A stretch of 64,000 nt of DNA, taken from Stutzerimonas stutzeri. Its GTDB lineage: Bacteria > Pseudomonadota > Gammaproteobacteria > Pseudomonadales > Pseudomonadaceae. The DNA is taken from NCBI RefSeq assembly GCF_018138085.1, contig NZ_CP073105.1:3348001-3412000 (forward strand), read 5' to 3'. Shown here in pieces: positions 1-8,356 of this stretch. The notes below the pieces were generated by a model. It had not been told where the DNA came from. It searched no databases and saw nothing but the letters and a program-made list of their open reading frames with translations. The first letter of the stretch is position 1, and each line of letters opens with the position of its first letter. A program made the position numbers and the translations under genes.

Positions 1-1269
1 CAGCTCGCGATCTCTTGGCTTGCGCTTGAGCACGTGCGGCGCGAACACGCCGCCATACACGTCGTTGCTCCAGTAGGACGCGCCCCAATTTAAATGCGTA
101 TCGACCGTCGAGGCCAGCGCCGCGAGCAAGCCGACCAGCATCAGGCCGCGGACACCCGGCGGTAGCAGGTCCTCGATCCCCTGGACGAACAACGCCTCGC
201 GCCCCGCCGCGAAGCCATCGCCGGCCATTTCGGCGGGTGTGAACGGATAGAGCACCAGCAGCCCGACGGCAATCGCCATCCAGAACAGGCTACGCAGGAA
301 AATCTGCAGCCAGGTGAACACCAGCCCCGCGATACGGGCGTCCCGGTCGGTCGGACAGGCCATGCTTCGCTGCGCCAGATAACCGGTGCCGTCGGAGTTC
401 ATTTGAAAGAACCACTGCAACCCGACAATCACCAGAAATGGCATCAACGCCTCGCCGGCATTGGACGGCGGAGCGAACGACAGCATCTTGCCGGCCTGGT
501 CGGCGCCATAGAGATCGACGATGCGATCCGTCAAGCCTCCCAGGCCGCCGGCGGCATCGACGACGAACCAGGCGTAAAGCAAGGTTCCGATCATCGCTAG
601 GCTGAACTGCACGACGTCCGTCTGCACCACGGCACGAAGCCCGCCGGTGATCGAGTACATGGCGGTAAACGCGAGTATGAGCAGGATCGATATGAGGTTG
701 TTGGCGCTCATCATCGCCGGATCCAGCCCGGTGATGCTTTCGCCCAGCTGGATGCCGCTGCTGCTGATGAACGCAACGATGGGATCGTACAGCCCCGCCG
801 GCAGCCAGAGATGCCACGGCAAAAACACCTCGGCAATACGAATGGCTGCCACCAGCACCATGGCCAGCACCACGCAATTGATCACCGTCCCGTAGTAGAT
901 GGCCTTCAGCAAGCGCAGAGGCGTAACGCCTTTGCCGCTGTAGCGCACGCGCGTCAACTCGGCATCGGTCAGCACCCCGGCTCGGCGCCAGCCTGCGGCG
1001 AAGACGAACGCCATTAGCAGAAATGCAAGCCCGTAGATCCAGAGTCGCCACAACGCAAAAATGCCGGCGGTGGCCACCAGGCCGGTCACCAGAAGCGGGG
1101 TGTCGGCGGCGAACTGGGTAGCGCCCATAGAGAAGCCGGCCTTCCAACCCTTTATGGTTCTGCCGGCGAGAAAGTATTCGTCGAGACTCTGAGAGGCCTT
1201 GCCGCGTGCGCGCAGGCCAGAGCCGAGACCGTACAGGATGAATGCGGCCACGATCAGTAGATCCAACAT
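1..1269 (-). CDS. Sodium:solute symporter (SSSF family), C-terminal part outside window
   Basis: Translating the complement from an ATG at 1269 gives 423 codons without a stop up to the window edge, so the 3' end is missing. The protein starts with a short hydrophobic segment (MLDLLIVAAFILYGLGSG) and holds many membrane helices. An early FLAGRTIKGW stretch and a later STVDTHLNWGASYWSNDVYG stretch are typical of the Na+/solute symporter family (PutP/SglT fold). SSSF proteins import a solute with sodium; the substrate cannot be read from the sequence. An AAGGAC ribosome site lies 6 bases before the ATG. It diverges from the GNAT-Nudix gene across about 170 bases. The open frame on this strand at 290-1147 is only a shadow. 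Confidence 0.85.
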   Translation of the reverse strand, partial: MLDLLIVAAFILYGLGSGLRARGKASQSLDEYFLAGRTIKGWKAGFSMGATQFAADTPLLVTGLVATAGIFALWRLWIYGLAFLLMAFVFAAGWRRAGVLTDAELTRVRYSGKGVTPLRLLKAIYYGTVINCVVLAMVLVAAIRIAEVFLPWHLWLPAGLYDPIVAFISSSGIQLGESITGLDPAMMSANNLISILLILAFTAMYSITGGLRAVVQTDVVQFSLAMIGTLLYAWFVVDAAGGLGGLTDRIVDLYGADQAGKMLSFAPPSNAGEALMPFLVIVGLQWFFQMNSDGTGYLAQRSMACPTDRDARIAGLVFTWLQIFLRSLFWMAIAVGLLVLYPFTPAEMAGDGFAAGREALFVQGIEDLLPPGVRGLMLVGLLAALASTVDTHLNWGASYWSNDVYGGVFAPHVLKRKPRDREL

Positions 1270-1441
1270 ATTGTTATGTCCTTTGTTGGAGGGGCTGTTG
1301 TGTTTAAGAACCTGCGCAACGACGAAAAATTGCAGTCGTCGGATAAACGGATCGTGGGCGCAGTCGGGGTCGCGGCGAGACCTGCCGGGCCGGCCTGTTC
1401 AGCCAAATCGGTTACCATGTCCAGCGCCTTTGGGGATGCCC

Positions 1442-2299
1442 ATGTTCGACTACCCAATGCGTCAGTTGCCGACTGAATGCAGCCTGTTGCTCAAGAAGTT
1501 CTATCGCGCCCATCGCAGCCACATGCGCGTGCCGGCCAACGCGCGCTGCTGGGTCGCCGAGCACTCCGGGATCGTTGCAGGGTTGTGCTTGACGCCCGTG
1601 GAGCACGGGCATTGGCTGACGGGCTTGCTGGTGGCACCGAAGCAGCGCAACCAGGGGCTGGCGCAGCGGCTGGTGAAGCGCGCGCTGGCCAGCTGCGATG
1701 GACCTGTCTGGCTGTTCTGTGAGCCAAAGCTGAGCGGGTTCTATACGCAGCTGGGCTTTCATGAGCCGGCGCGACTGCCCGAATCACTCGCCTGCCGCCT
1801 GCAGCGCTACAACCGAAACAAGACGCTCCTGGCGTTATGTCACGATAACGAGAGACCCCGTATGTTCACTCCCATTCTGAAAATTGCTGCAGCTTGCCTG
1901 TTCGATGAGAGCGGCCGATTGCTGGTCGTACGTAAGCGTGGCAGCCACATCTTCATGCTGCCGGGCGGCAAGACCGAATCGAACGAGACACCGCTGCAGA
2001 CACTTTGCCGTGAGCTCGAAGAGGAGATCGGCCTGAGCATCGAGGAATCACGACTGCAGCCCCTGGGGCATTTTCAGGCACGCGCGGCCAACGAGCCCGA
2101 CCATTGGGTAGAGGCCGAAGTGTTTGTTGGGTACCTGAGAGATGAAGTAGCGCCGCAAGCAGAAATCGAGGCGCTGGACTGGGTGGAGTTGCATCGATCC
2201 CCGAGCATCCAGCTCGCGCCGCTGCTGCGCGAGCGGATAATCCCCGCACTGCTCCTGCGCTCTTCGGCGGAAGGTGCCGCGATCACGCCCCCAAGTTAG
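1442..2299 (+). CDS. GNAT acetyltransferase-Nudix hydrolase fusion protein
   Basis: One uninterrupted frame of 285 codons encodes two catalytic domains. Residues about 1-135 look like a GNAT acetyltransferase, with LLVAPKQRNQGLAQRLVKRA matching the acetyl-CoA binding motif (R/Q-x-x-G-x-G/A). From residue 141 (MFTPILKIAAACLFDE) a Nudix domain follows. It carries an intact Nudix box: G at the start of GKTESNE, the E seven residues on, then RELEEEIGL with the metal-binding glutamates. GNAT enzymes acetylate small molecules or proteins and Nudix enzymes hydrolyse nucleoside-diphosphate-linked compounds; the substrates here are unknown. There is no stop between the domains, but an in-frame ATG at 1862 could give a separate Nudix product. 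The ATG at 1436 is an alternative upstream start. The stop overlaps the convergent small gene by four bases. Confidence 0.8.
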   Translation: MFDYPMRQLPTECSLLLKKFYRAHRSHMRVPANARCWVAEHSGIVAGLCLTPVEHGHWLTGLLVAPKQRNQGLAQRLVKRALASCDGPVWLFCEPKLSGFYTQLGFHEPARLPESLACRLQRYNRNKTLLALCHDNERPRMFTPILKIAAACLFDESGRLLVVRKRGSHIFMLPGGKTESNETPLQTLCRELEEEIGLSIEESRLQPLGHFQARAANEPDHWVEAEVFVGYLRDEVAPQAEIEALDWVELHRSPSIQLAPLLRERIIPALLLRSSAEGAAITPPS

Positions 2300-2442
2300 G
2301 GAGAAATGGGATCGCTTGCTGGAAAAGTCTCTTCCAATGCTTCGTCCAGCTGGTCTTCGTCGGCTTCGTCCGGACTCCGCTTGATTTGCTCGTCTTGGTC
2401 TTCGGCCGGATGACCCGGTTCACTCGGCGCTGTGCCGTTCAT
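2296..2442 (-). CDS. Small acidic protein of 48 residues with LEETFPASDP tail
   Basis: The ORF begins at an ATG at 2442 behind a strong ribosome site (AGAGGAATTCACC before ATG) and encodes 48 residues. It is rich in Asp and Glu, with no hydrophobic segment and no cysteine, so it is probably a soluble, disordered cytoplasmic protein. The C-terminal stretch LDEALEETFPASDPISP resembles a tail I recall from short uncharacterised proteins in many proteobacteria; the function is unknown. Its stop overlaps the stop of the convergent GNAT-Nudix gene at 2296-2299. The good ribosome site and clean coding frame argue that it is real. Confidence 0.75.
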   Translation of the reverse strand: MNGTAPSEPGHPAEDQDEQIKRSPDEADEDQLDEALEETFPASDPISP

Positions 2443-2530
2443 GGTGAATTCCTCTGAATGGATATCAGAGCGTTAGGCCACCTGGCGGAGCAGTCGTTCG
2501 GGCATTCCGTCGCAACAGTAAATCGAAGGC

Positions 2531-2559
2531 AAAAAAAAGGGGCGGGGTTAACCCCGCCC
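2531..2559 (-). terminator. Rho-independent terminator of rsmZ
   Basis: Read on the minus strand, a near-perfect hairpin (GGGCGGGGTTAACCCCGCCC) is followed directly by eight T residues. It ends the RsmZ transcript and would also stop any readthrough from rpoS. Confidence 0.9.
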
Positions 2560-2666
2560 GCCTCCTTCCCTACTTCCCTTTATTTCCTACTCATCGTCCT
2601 GATGAACCGCATCCAGCGGTGGATCCTGACCGATATCCTTTTCGGCTGTGCTTGTCCCTGAGCACG
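2531..2666 (-). ncRNA. rsmZ: RsmZ regulatory small RNA (sequesters RsmA/CsrA)
   Basis: The predicted transcript of about 136 nt has nine GGA motifs. Four are presented by short hairpins: GTGCT/AGCAC around AGGGA, CCGA/TCGG around AGGA, CCGC/GCGG around TGGA, and CATC/GATG around AGGA. Single-stranded AGGAA and AGGGAA repeats and a terminator hairpin follow. This is the known architecture of the Rsm RNAs, which titrate the translational repressor RsmA under control of GacS/GacA. The site just downstream of rpoS is where I recall rsmZ lying in Pseudomonas. The 5' end is inferred from the -10 element and could be off by a few bases. No protein frame fits here. Confidence 0.88.
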
Positions 2667-2672
2667 GAGCCG

Positions 2673-2700
2673 ATATTAAGGCTTTGGACCACCACGGCAA
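2673..2700 (-). promoter_or_regulatory. Predicted rsmZ promoter (-35 TTGCCG, -10 TAATAT)
   Basis: On the minus strand TTGCCG (2700-2695) and TAATAT (2678-2673) are separated by 16 bases. They sit about 6 bases before the inferred RsmZ start. The -35 match is weak, as expected for a promoter that depends on an activator. Confidence 0.6.
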
Positions 2701-2836
2701 CTCGAAAAAATCCGTAATGGCCATTGGCTTATCTTTTTGCTATTTGTAAATCTGCTTCTTTTTCAACGAGTTATGGACAGAAAATTTTTGCAAAGACGTC
2801 ATCGTCAGCTTTTTTTCAGGCTTTGCTTACACCTCG
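2701..2836. promoter_or_regulatory. AT-rich segment between the rsmZ promoter and the GacA-type box
   Basis: This part of the 306-base gap between rsmZ and rpoS has many A and T runs (such as GAAAATTTTTGC and AGCTTTTTTTC) in otherwise GC-rich DNA, and no gene. H-NS-like proteins MvaT/MvaU are reported to bind the AT-rich rsmZ upstream region in P. aeruginosa; a similar role here is inference. The rest of the gap (2855-2972) holds a CCGTCGCGACGG palindrome followed on the minus strand by TTTT, a weak candidate rpoS terminator. Confidence 0.45.
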
Positions 2837-2854
2837 TGTAAGTAAATGCTCACA
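2837..2854. promoter_or_regulatory. GacA-type upstream activating sequence for rsmZ
   Basis: TGTAAG, six bases, then CTCACA matches the published consensus TGTAAG-N6-CTTACA at 11 of 12 fixed positions. Its centre lies about 180 bases upstream of the inferred RsmZ start, the spacing reported for GacA boxes at rsmY and rsmZ. Confidence 0.78.
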
Positions 2855-2972
2855 CGCTGGCGAGCTTTCCTGGAAAACCGTCGCGACGGGGGTTAACCCG
2901 TATGCCGACGGCATCGGCACGCAGTGCCCTGAGAGGCGGCCCCATACCTCGACAGGTAAAGGGCCGTCGTTC

Positions 2973-3965
2973 TTAGCGGAAAAGGGATTCGCTGGACAGG
3001 CCGTTACGCTCGAGAATCTCACGCAACCGCTTGAGCGCCTCCACCTGTATCTGCCGAACCCGCTCGCGAGTCAAACCTATCTCCTGGCCGACTTCTTCCA
3101 GCGTGCAACTCTCATGGCCGCGCAAACCGAAACGCCGGATGACCACTTCGCGCTGCTTTTCGGTCAGGTCGGACAGCCATTGGTCGATGCTTTCGGAGAG
3201 ATCGTCATCGAGCAGCAGATCGCAAGGGTCGCTGGGCCGGTCATCGGTCAGGGTGTCGAGCAGGGTCTTGTCCGTGTCCGGGCCGAGCGAAACATCCACA
3301 GAGGTCACTCGCTCGTTCAGCCCCAGCATCCGCTTGACTTCGGCAACGGGCTTTTCGAGCAGATTGGCGATTTCTTCCGGGCTAGGCTCATGATCCAGCT
3401 TCTGGGTCAGCTCACGTGCGGCACGCAGATAGACGTTGAGCTCCTTGACCACGTGAATCGGCAGGCGAATGGTGCGCGTCTGATTCATGATCGCGCGCTC
3501 GATGGTCTGCCGGATCCACCAGGTTGCATAAGTGGAAAAGCGGAAGCCACGCTCCGGGTCGAATTTCTCGACGGCGCGAATCAGACCGAGATTGCCTTCC
3601 TCGACCAGGTCGAGCAGGGACAGGCCGCGATTGACGTAGCGTCGAGCGATCTTGACCACCAGCCGCAAGTTGCTTTCGATCATCCGCTTGCGCCCCGCAG
3701 GGTCACCCTTCTGCGCAAGACGCGCGAAGTGCACTTCCTGTTCAGGGGTCAGCAGAGGCGAAAAACCAATCTCGTTGAGGTAAAGCTGAGTAGCGTCGAG
3801 CGCGCGCGTGTAGTCGATGAATTTGTGTTGCGTTGCGGTCTTTGACTTGGTGCCAACCGAACCGGCACGGGAGATCTCGGTGATCGGATCTGCGTCCGCG
3901 GACGGTTCCATGAGTAGAACGGCATCGTCTACGTCAAACTCCGGCACTTCTTTTTTGAGAGCCAT
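2973..3965 (-). CDS. rpoS: RNA polymerase sigma factor RpoS
   Basis: At 330 residues it has the usual RpoS length. Region 1.2 begins near residue 52 ([17 protein letters not shown]). Region 2 contains [20 protein letters not shown] and the -10 recognition helix [20 protein letters not shown]. Region 4.2 near the end ([20 protein letters not shown]) binds the -35 element. RpoS directs transcription in stationary phase and under stress. An AGGAAAACAATA ribosome site precedes the ATG. The gene follows nlpD by about 95 bases in the same direction; in related bacteria a main rpoS promoter lies inside nlpD. RsmZ lies immediately downstream on the same strand. Confidence 0.98.
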   Translation of the reverse strand: MALKKEVPEFDVDDAVLLMEPSADADPITEISRAGSVGTKSKTATQHKFIDYTRALDATQLYLNEIGFSPLLTPEQEVHFARLAQKGDPAGRKRMIESNLRLVVKIARRYVNRGLSLLDLVEEGNLGLIRAVEKFDPERGFRFSTYATWWIRQTIERAIMNQTRTIRLPIHVVKELNVYLRAARELTQKLDHEPSPEEIANLLEKPVAEVKRMLGLNERVTSVDVSLGPDTDKTLLDTLTDDRPSDPCDLLLDDDLSESIDQWLSDLTEKQREVVIRRFGLRGHESCTLEEVGQEIGLTRERVRQIQVEALKRLREILERNGLSSESLFR

Positions 3966-4061
3966 TATTGTTTTCCTGTTCTGAGTTCGACAACAGGCTC
4001 AGGCGGCGCACTCCCTGGCATCGCTCAAGCCCATCCTAGTGCCGGAACAGGTTGGCTCAGA

Positions 4062-4889
4062 TCATCGCTTTGGCAGGTATTGCAGCGGGTCCACGGGTTT
4101 GCCTTGGCGGCGAATCTCGAAGTGCAGCTTCACCCGGTCGGTTCCAGTCGATCCCATCTCGGCAATGGTCTGCCCAGCTTTGACTTGTTGCCCCTCCTGC
4201 ACCAGCAGCCTGCGGTTGTGGCCGTAGGCACTTACATAGGTATCGCTGTGCTTGATGATCACAAGTTCGCCGTAACCCCGTAAACCACTGCCGGCGTACA
4301 CAACAGCCCCATCAGAAGCAGCTAAAACAGGCTGTCCTAATTCCCCGGCGATATCAATGCCTTTATTCAAACTACCGTTTGAGGAGAATCGGCCGATTAC
4401 GGTGCCGCCTGTTGGCCAGGCCCAACCGCTTGCGGAGCGAGCCACTGGCTGGACCTTGGCGCTCGCTACAGGCGGCTTTGCGGCCGGTTCGCTGGGCTTC
4501 GTCAAAGGCGGAGGTATCGGCACCGGATTGGTCACCACCGGCGGCCTGGCATCAGGTGCTGGTGTGGCCGGCGGAGTGGCCGGACGAGCGGTCACGGCAC
4601 GGGGCGCCTTGCCGCTGAAACGAATCGTCTGCCCCGGATAGATAACATGCGGCGGCGGGATGTTGTTGACCCTGGCCAGGTCGCGCCAGTCCCAGCCAAA
4701 GCGAAAGGCGATCGACCAGAGCGTATCGCCACGGCGAACGACGTAGTGGCCGCTGTTCACCCGGTCACGGCTATTGCGGTCGACCACACTGACGCCGCCG
4801 GACGGCGAGCTGGCGCAACCTGCCAGCAATGTCCCCGCCAGCATGGCGATAAGCGCGCACCGGACTGACGAACTGCGTATCCACCGCAT
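4062..4889 (-). CDS. nlpD: NlpD-type lipoprotein, LysM plus degenerate LytM domain
   Basis: The N terminus is a lipoprotein signal (lipobox LAGC), so the protein is anchored in the envelope. A LysM peptidoglycan-binding domain follows (YVVRRGDTLWSIAFRFGW), then a Pro/Ala-rich linker and a C-terminal M23/LytM domain. The LytM metal ligands are degenerate: the first His is replaced in LNKGIDIAG. This fits NlpD as an amidase activator in septal peptidoglycan splitting rather than a hydrolase. The ATG at 4889 gives a classical signal of about 25 residues. A TTG at 4907, preceded by GGGAG at good spacing, would add six residues and is a real alternative. It lies downstream of the DUF368 gene and upstream of rpoS. 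Confidence 0.92.
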   Translation of the reverse strand: MRWIRSSSVRCALIAMLAGTLLAGCASSPSGGVSVVDRNSRDRVNSGHYVVRRGDTLWSIAFRFGWDWRDLARVNNIPPPHVIYPGQTIRFSGKAPRAVTARPATPPATPAPDARPPVVTNPVPIPPPLTKPSEPAAKPPVASAKVQPVARSASGWAWPTGGTVIGRFSSNGSLNKGIDIAGELGQPVLAASDGAVVYAGSGLRGYGELVIIKHSDTYVSAYGHNRRLLVQEGQQVKAGQTIAEMGSTGTDRVKLHFEIRRQGKPVDPLQYLPKR

Positions 4890-4936
4890 GCTGCCTATGA
4901 GCTTCAATGCCCGCTCCCTATGATCGACAAGTCGGT

Positions 4937-5872
4937 TCAGACGCTTTGCGCAACTGGCTGGCCGCGCCCGGCGAACCACTCGAGCCCAAGCACCAACGCT
5001 ACACCGGCGACGGCCAGCAGGATGGCCAACATGAGCTGTGGATCCTGTCCGGTCAGATCGCCATAAGTGCCCGGCAACAGATTCTGCTCCAGCAGCGGCA
5101 CGCGCAGGCCATGCGAGTCGGTGCGCCAGGTCAACGTCTCTTTCCATGGCCAGACCTTGTTCAGCGAACCCAGCATCAATCCGGTGAGCAACGCCAGGGT
5201 CAGGTCGCGCCAGCGGTGCAACACCCAGCCGAGCAGCCGCGCGAAGCTCAGCAGACCAATCAGGCAGCCCGCCGCGAAGGTCAACATGATCGCCATATCC
5301 AGCGCCTTCACAGCGCCGAGAATGACAGGGTACAACCCGAGCAACACCAGAATGAAGCTGCCGGAAATACCCGGCAGAATCATTGCGCAAATGGCAATCG
5401 CGCCGGCGAAGAATATGCTGATCCCGCTTGTTCCCCACTGCACTGGCGAGGCAACGGTGATCCAGTAGGCGAAGCCAATACCCAAGCAGAGGCTTAGCAA
5501 GCGAGACAGACTGCGGCGCTGAATTTCCTTGCCGACCAAATGCACCGACACCAGGATCAGGCCGAAGAAGAACGACCACACCGGAATCGGATGATGTTCG
5601 AGCAGATAGGTGATCAGCTTCGCCAAGCTGAACACACTCGTCAGGATGCCGGCGAACAGAACCAGCAGAAAGGTTGCGTTGGCGGTACGCCAGGCCTCGG
5701 CGACGCGCCCCTTGAGCAAAGGCGCAACGGCATTCGGCACAGAAGCGATGGAACCCAGCAGCTCGTCGTAGATACCGGTAATGAACGCAACGGTGCCACC
5801 TGAAACGCCCGGCACGACATCCGCCGCGCCCATGGCCATGCCCTTGGCGTACAACAACAACGCGTTTTTCAT
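4937..5872 (-). CDS. DUF368 membrane protein, probable undecaprenyl-phosphate translocase (PopT-like)
   Basis: The ORF encodes 311 residues with about eight to ten membrane helices. The N-terminal GMAMGAADVVPGVSGGTVAF and the internal CAMILPGISGSFILVLLGLY are the repeated P-G-(V/I)-S-G motifs of the DUF368 family. Members of DUF368 have been reported as undecaprenyl-phosphate recycling flippases (PopT); the role here is by family only. The chosen ATG has an excellent ribosome site (GGAAGG, 4 bases away), better than the upstream in-frame start at 5893. It sits between pcm and nlpD, a place where I do not recall a gene in P. aeruginosa, and fits the envelope theme of nlpD. Confidence 0.85.
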   Translation of the reverse strand: MKNALLLYAKGMAMGAADVVPGVSGGTVAFITGIYDELLGSIASVPNAVAPLLKGRVAEAWRTANATFLLVLFAGILTSVFSLAKLITYLLEHHPIPVWSFFFGLILVSVHLVGKEIQRRSLSRLLSLCLGIGFAYWITVASPVQWGTSGISIFFAGAIAICAMILPGISGSFILVLLGLYPVILGAVKALDMAIMLTFAAGCLIGLLSFARLLGWVLHRWRDLTLALLTGLMLGSLNKVWPWKETLTWRTDSHGLRVPLLEQNLLPGTYGDLTGQDPQLMLAILLAVAGVALVLGLEWFAGRGQPVAQSV

Positions 5873-5889
5873 GCTTCCTTCCGCTGAGA

Positions 5890-6570
5890 TCAAACTACAG
5901 GTCCATTGAGCAGCGGCACGAAGCGCACGGTGTCCAGCAGGTGGCGGGAAAAACCGTCTTCCTCTCGAATGATCAGCATCAGTTGCTGGACTTCACCAAC
6001 CCCCACCGGAATCACCAGCCGCCCACCGGGAGCCAGTTGATCGAGCAGGGCCTGTGGCACGTCGGCTGCCGCCGCGGTAACGATGATGCCATTGTAGGGA
6101 GCCAATGCAGGCCACCCTTCCCAGCCATCACCCCAGCGAAAGACCACATTGCGCAACTTGAGTTCGACCAGGCGCTCTTTCGCCTTGTCCTGCAATGCCT
6201 GAATCCGCTCTACCGAGAAAACCCGCTCGACCAGTTGCGCCAGCACCGCAGTCTGATAACCGGAGCCGGTGCCGATTTCCAGCACCTTGTCCAGCGGACC
6301 GTCGGCGAGCAGCAATTCACTCATGCGCGCGACCATGAACGGTTGCGAGATGGTCTGGTTATGACCGATCGGCAGCGCGGTGTCTTCGTAGGCCCGATGG
6401 GACAGGGCCTCATCGACGAACAGATGGCGTGGGGTGCGTCGGATGACCTCGAGCACTCGCGGGTCCGAGAGGCCTTCCTCGTAGAGTCGCTGAATCAAAC
6501 GATCACGGGTCCGCTGCGAGGTCATGCCGGTGCCATGCCGCAGCAGATCGTCTTGTCCGCGATGATTCAC
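5890..6570 (-). CDS. pcm: Protein-L-isoaspartate O-methyltransferase
   Basis: This cytosolic enzyme methylates isoaspartyl residues in aged proteins so they can be repaired. The S-adenosylmethionine site [18 protein letters not shown] and the preceding [13 protein letters not shown] are the family signatures. Two starts are possible. The GTG at 6570 (226 residues) has a GGAGG site seven bases away inside the end of surE and would couple translation to surE. The ATG at 6525 ([18 protein letters not shown], 211 residues) matches the N terminus I recall for P. aeruginosa Pcm but has no clear ribosome site. The gene overlaps the surE stop by four bases. Confidence 0.95.
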   Translation of the reverse strand: MNHRGQDDLLRHGTGMTSQRTRDRLIQRLYEEGLSDPRVLEVIRRTPRHLFVDEALSHRAYEDTALPIGHNQTISQPFMVARMSELLLADGPLDKVLEIGTGSGYQTAVLAQLVERVFSVERIQALQDKAKERLVELKLRNVVFRWGDGWEGWPALAPYNGIIVTAAAADVPQALLDQLAPGGRLVIPVGVGEVQQLMLIIREEDGFSRHLLDTVRFVPLLNGPVV

Positions 6571-7316
6571 AGCACATCCTCCAACCAGTGATCGAGCCCC
6601 TTGAATGCTTCGTGGAACGTCCGATCGAGTTGCAGCGGGGTGATCGACACATAACCCTGCATCACGGCATGAAAATCGGTTCCCGGCCCGCCGTCCTCGA
6701 CGTCGCCGGCGACCGAGATCCAGTAGCCGTCCTTGCCGCGCGGGTTGGCCTGCTTCACCGGCGGCTTGGCATGCCGGCGGTGGCCGAGACGGGTCAGCTG
6801 GATGCCGCGAATGTGGTCGAGAGGCAGGTTGGGGACGTTCACGCTGAGGACGGTTCGCGGCGGCAGATCAAGCGTCTGCTGTCGCTCGACGAGCTTGCGT
6901 GCGATATAGGCTGCCGTCGGCAGGTTGTCGGTCAGACGCGACACCAGCGAGAACGCGAACGCCGGCTTGCCGGTGAAGCGACCCTCGATGGCAGCGGCCA
7001 CCGTGCCGGAATAGAGCACGTCGTCACCCAGGTTCGCGCCCAGGTTGATCCCTGACACCACCATATCCGGTGTCTCTTCGAGCAGGCCGTTGATGCCCAG
7101 GTGGACGCAATCGGTCGGTGTACCGTTCACGCCGATGAAACCGTTCGGCATGGTGGTGGGATGCAGCGGGCGATCCAGGGTCAGCGCACTGCTGGCGCCG
7201 CTCATGTCCTGAATGGGGGCAACTACCTTGCACTCGGCATAATCCGCCAGCGCGTCATAAAGCGCGGCGAGCCCAGGTGCATACACCCCGTCGTCGTTGG
7301 CGATCAGAATACGCAT
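6567..7316 (-). CDS. surE: 5'/3'-nucleotidase SurE
   Basis: The protein has 249 residues. The N-terminal [15 protein letters not shown] carries the metal-binding Asp pair, [13 protein letters not shown] the phosphate-binding Ser, and [19 protein letters not shown] the conserved Asn. SurE dephosphorylates nucleoside monophosphates and short polyphosphates in the cytosol and is a stationary-phase survival factor. It overlaps truD by one base and pcm by four, so truD-surE-pcm is a tightly coupled unit leading to rpoS. Confidence 0.97.
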   Translation of the reverse strand: MRILIANDDGVYAPGLAALYDALADYAECKVVAPIQDMSGASSALTLDRPLHPTTMPNGFIGVNGTPTDCVHLGINGLLEETPDMVVSGINLGANLGDDVLYSGTVAAAIEGRFTGKPAFAFSLVSRLTDNLPTAAYIARKLVERQQTLDLPPRTVLSVNVPNLPLDHIRGIQLTRLGHRRHAKPPVKQANPRGKDGYWISVAGDVEDGGPGTDFHAVMQGYVSITPLQLDRTFHEAFKGLDHWLEDVL

Positions 7317-8356
7317 CAGATGTCCGTCTGCCCTGCCAGGCTGACCAGTTCACGTACCACAGCGGTGGCAAAGCACCCGGTCGGCAGGACGAATTCAAGT
7401 TGCAGAATGTCAGGCTCGGGATAATGCCACGACAAGCCGCCAATGGGGAGGCGAAGAACGCGCCGTTCATGCTTCATTCCGGCTTCTGCGAGCCACTTGG
7501 CGATTGACGGCTCGGCAGCACCGACGGCGGCCTCCAGCGCCTGGACACCAGCCGTTGCCGGCGACTCGCCAGCGCCCCACAGCGGACCGGTAGGATGCAG
7601 GTCAAGCACGGCCAGGCGAGGATCGTTGCACTCGGCCTCGCCGGCGGGAAAAAAGCTGCGGCTATCGGTAAATGCCAGCAGGTCGCCGACACAGGCGCGG
7701 TTCCAGCTGCCGGCGGCCACCCGCTCGGCCAGTACCCGATTGAACAGATAGCTGCGCCCGGCCGACAGCAGCCGCGAGCGTAGATTGCGTTGCACCGGCA
7801 GTTCCTGGCGCTCGGCATATTCACGGGCGCCATGGACGTTGCCACCTTCGAAGCCGAATCGTTGCAAGCCGAAATAATTGGGCACGCCGTGGCGCTTGAT
7901 CCGTTCGAGGCGAGTGTCGAGCTCGGCGCGATCGGCCTGCAATTCGGTCAGACGCAAGGTGAAGCCGTTCGCCGAATGTGCACCTCGTTGAAGCTTGCGC
8001 TGGTGGCGTCCGGCCTTGAGAATCTTCAGCGTGTCGTCTTCGGCCCTGGCCAGATCGGGATCGGCCTTGCCGGGCAGATGCAGGCTGAACCACTGACGGG
8101 TCAGCGCCTGCCGATCCTTCAATCCGGCATAGCTGATGTTGCGAGCCGGTATTCCGGCGGCCCGAGCCAAACGTCGAGCGGCCTCCTCGGTGTTGAGATT
8201 GCGCTTCTCGACCCACAACCAGAGGTGCTCGCCGGTACCCGACAGCGGGATATTCAGCACTTCGTCGACCTGAAAGTCTTCGGCGACCGCCTTGAGCACG
8301 GCCGACCCACAGGCGCCTCCATGCGCCCGCGGGCCGAGCAGCTGGTCTTCGGTCAT
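7316..8356 (-). CDS. truD: tRNA pseudouridine(13) synthase TruD
   Basis: At 346 residues the length is normal. The TruD motif [17 protein letters not shown] contains the catalytic Asp, and [11 protein letters not shown] is the second family signature. TruD converts uridine 13 of tRNA(Glu) to pseudouridine. The ATG at 8356 overlaps the ispF stop in an ATGA junction, which fixes the start; the longer open frame upstream is ispF read in another frame. Confidence 0.96.
   Translation of the reverse strand: MTEDQLLGPRAHGGACGSAVLKAVAEDFQVDEVLNIPLSGTGEHLWLWVEKRNLNTEEAARRLARAAGIPARNISYAGLKDRQALTRQWFSLHLPGKADPDLARAEDDTLKILKAGRHQRKLQRGAHSANGFTLRLTELQADRAELDTRLERIKRHGVPNYFGLQRFGFEGGNVHGAREYAERQELPVQRNLRSRLLSAGRSYLFNRVLAERVAAGSWNRACVGDLLAFTDSRSFFPAGEAECNDPRLAVLDLHPTGPLWGAGESPATAGVQALEAAVGAAEPSIAKWLAEAGMKHERRVLRLPIGGLSWHYPEPDILQLEFVLPTGCFATAVVRELVSLAGQTDI

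Noticed and set aside
290..1147. Arg-rich open frame of 285 codons on the minus strand
   Set aside because: It is a shifted frame of the symporter gene, which continues past the window edge and shows clear membrane helices.
2825..2842. Palindrome CTTACA-N5-TGTAAG as the GacA box
   Set aside because: The half-sites are in the opposite order to the consensus. The overlapping TGTAAG-N6-CTCACA at 2837-2854 fits the known box and distance better, though the extra half-site may matter.
4890..5579. Upstream extension of the nlpD frame to 505 codons
   Set aside because: The extension lies inside the DUF368 gene in another frame; the lipoprotein signal marks the true start near 4889 or 4907.
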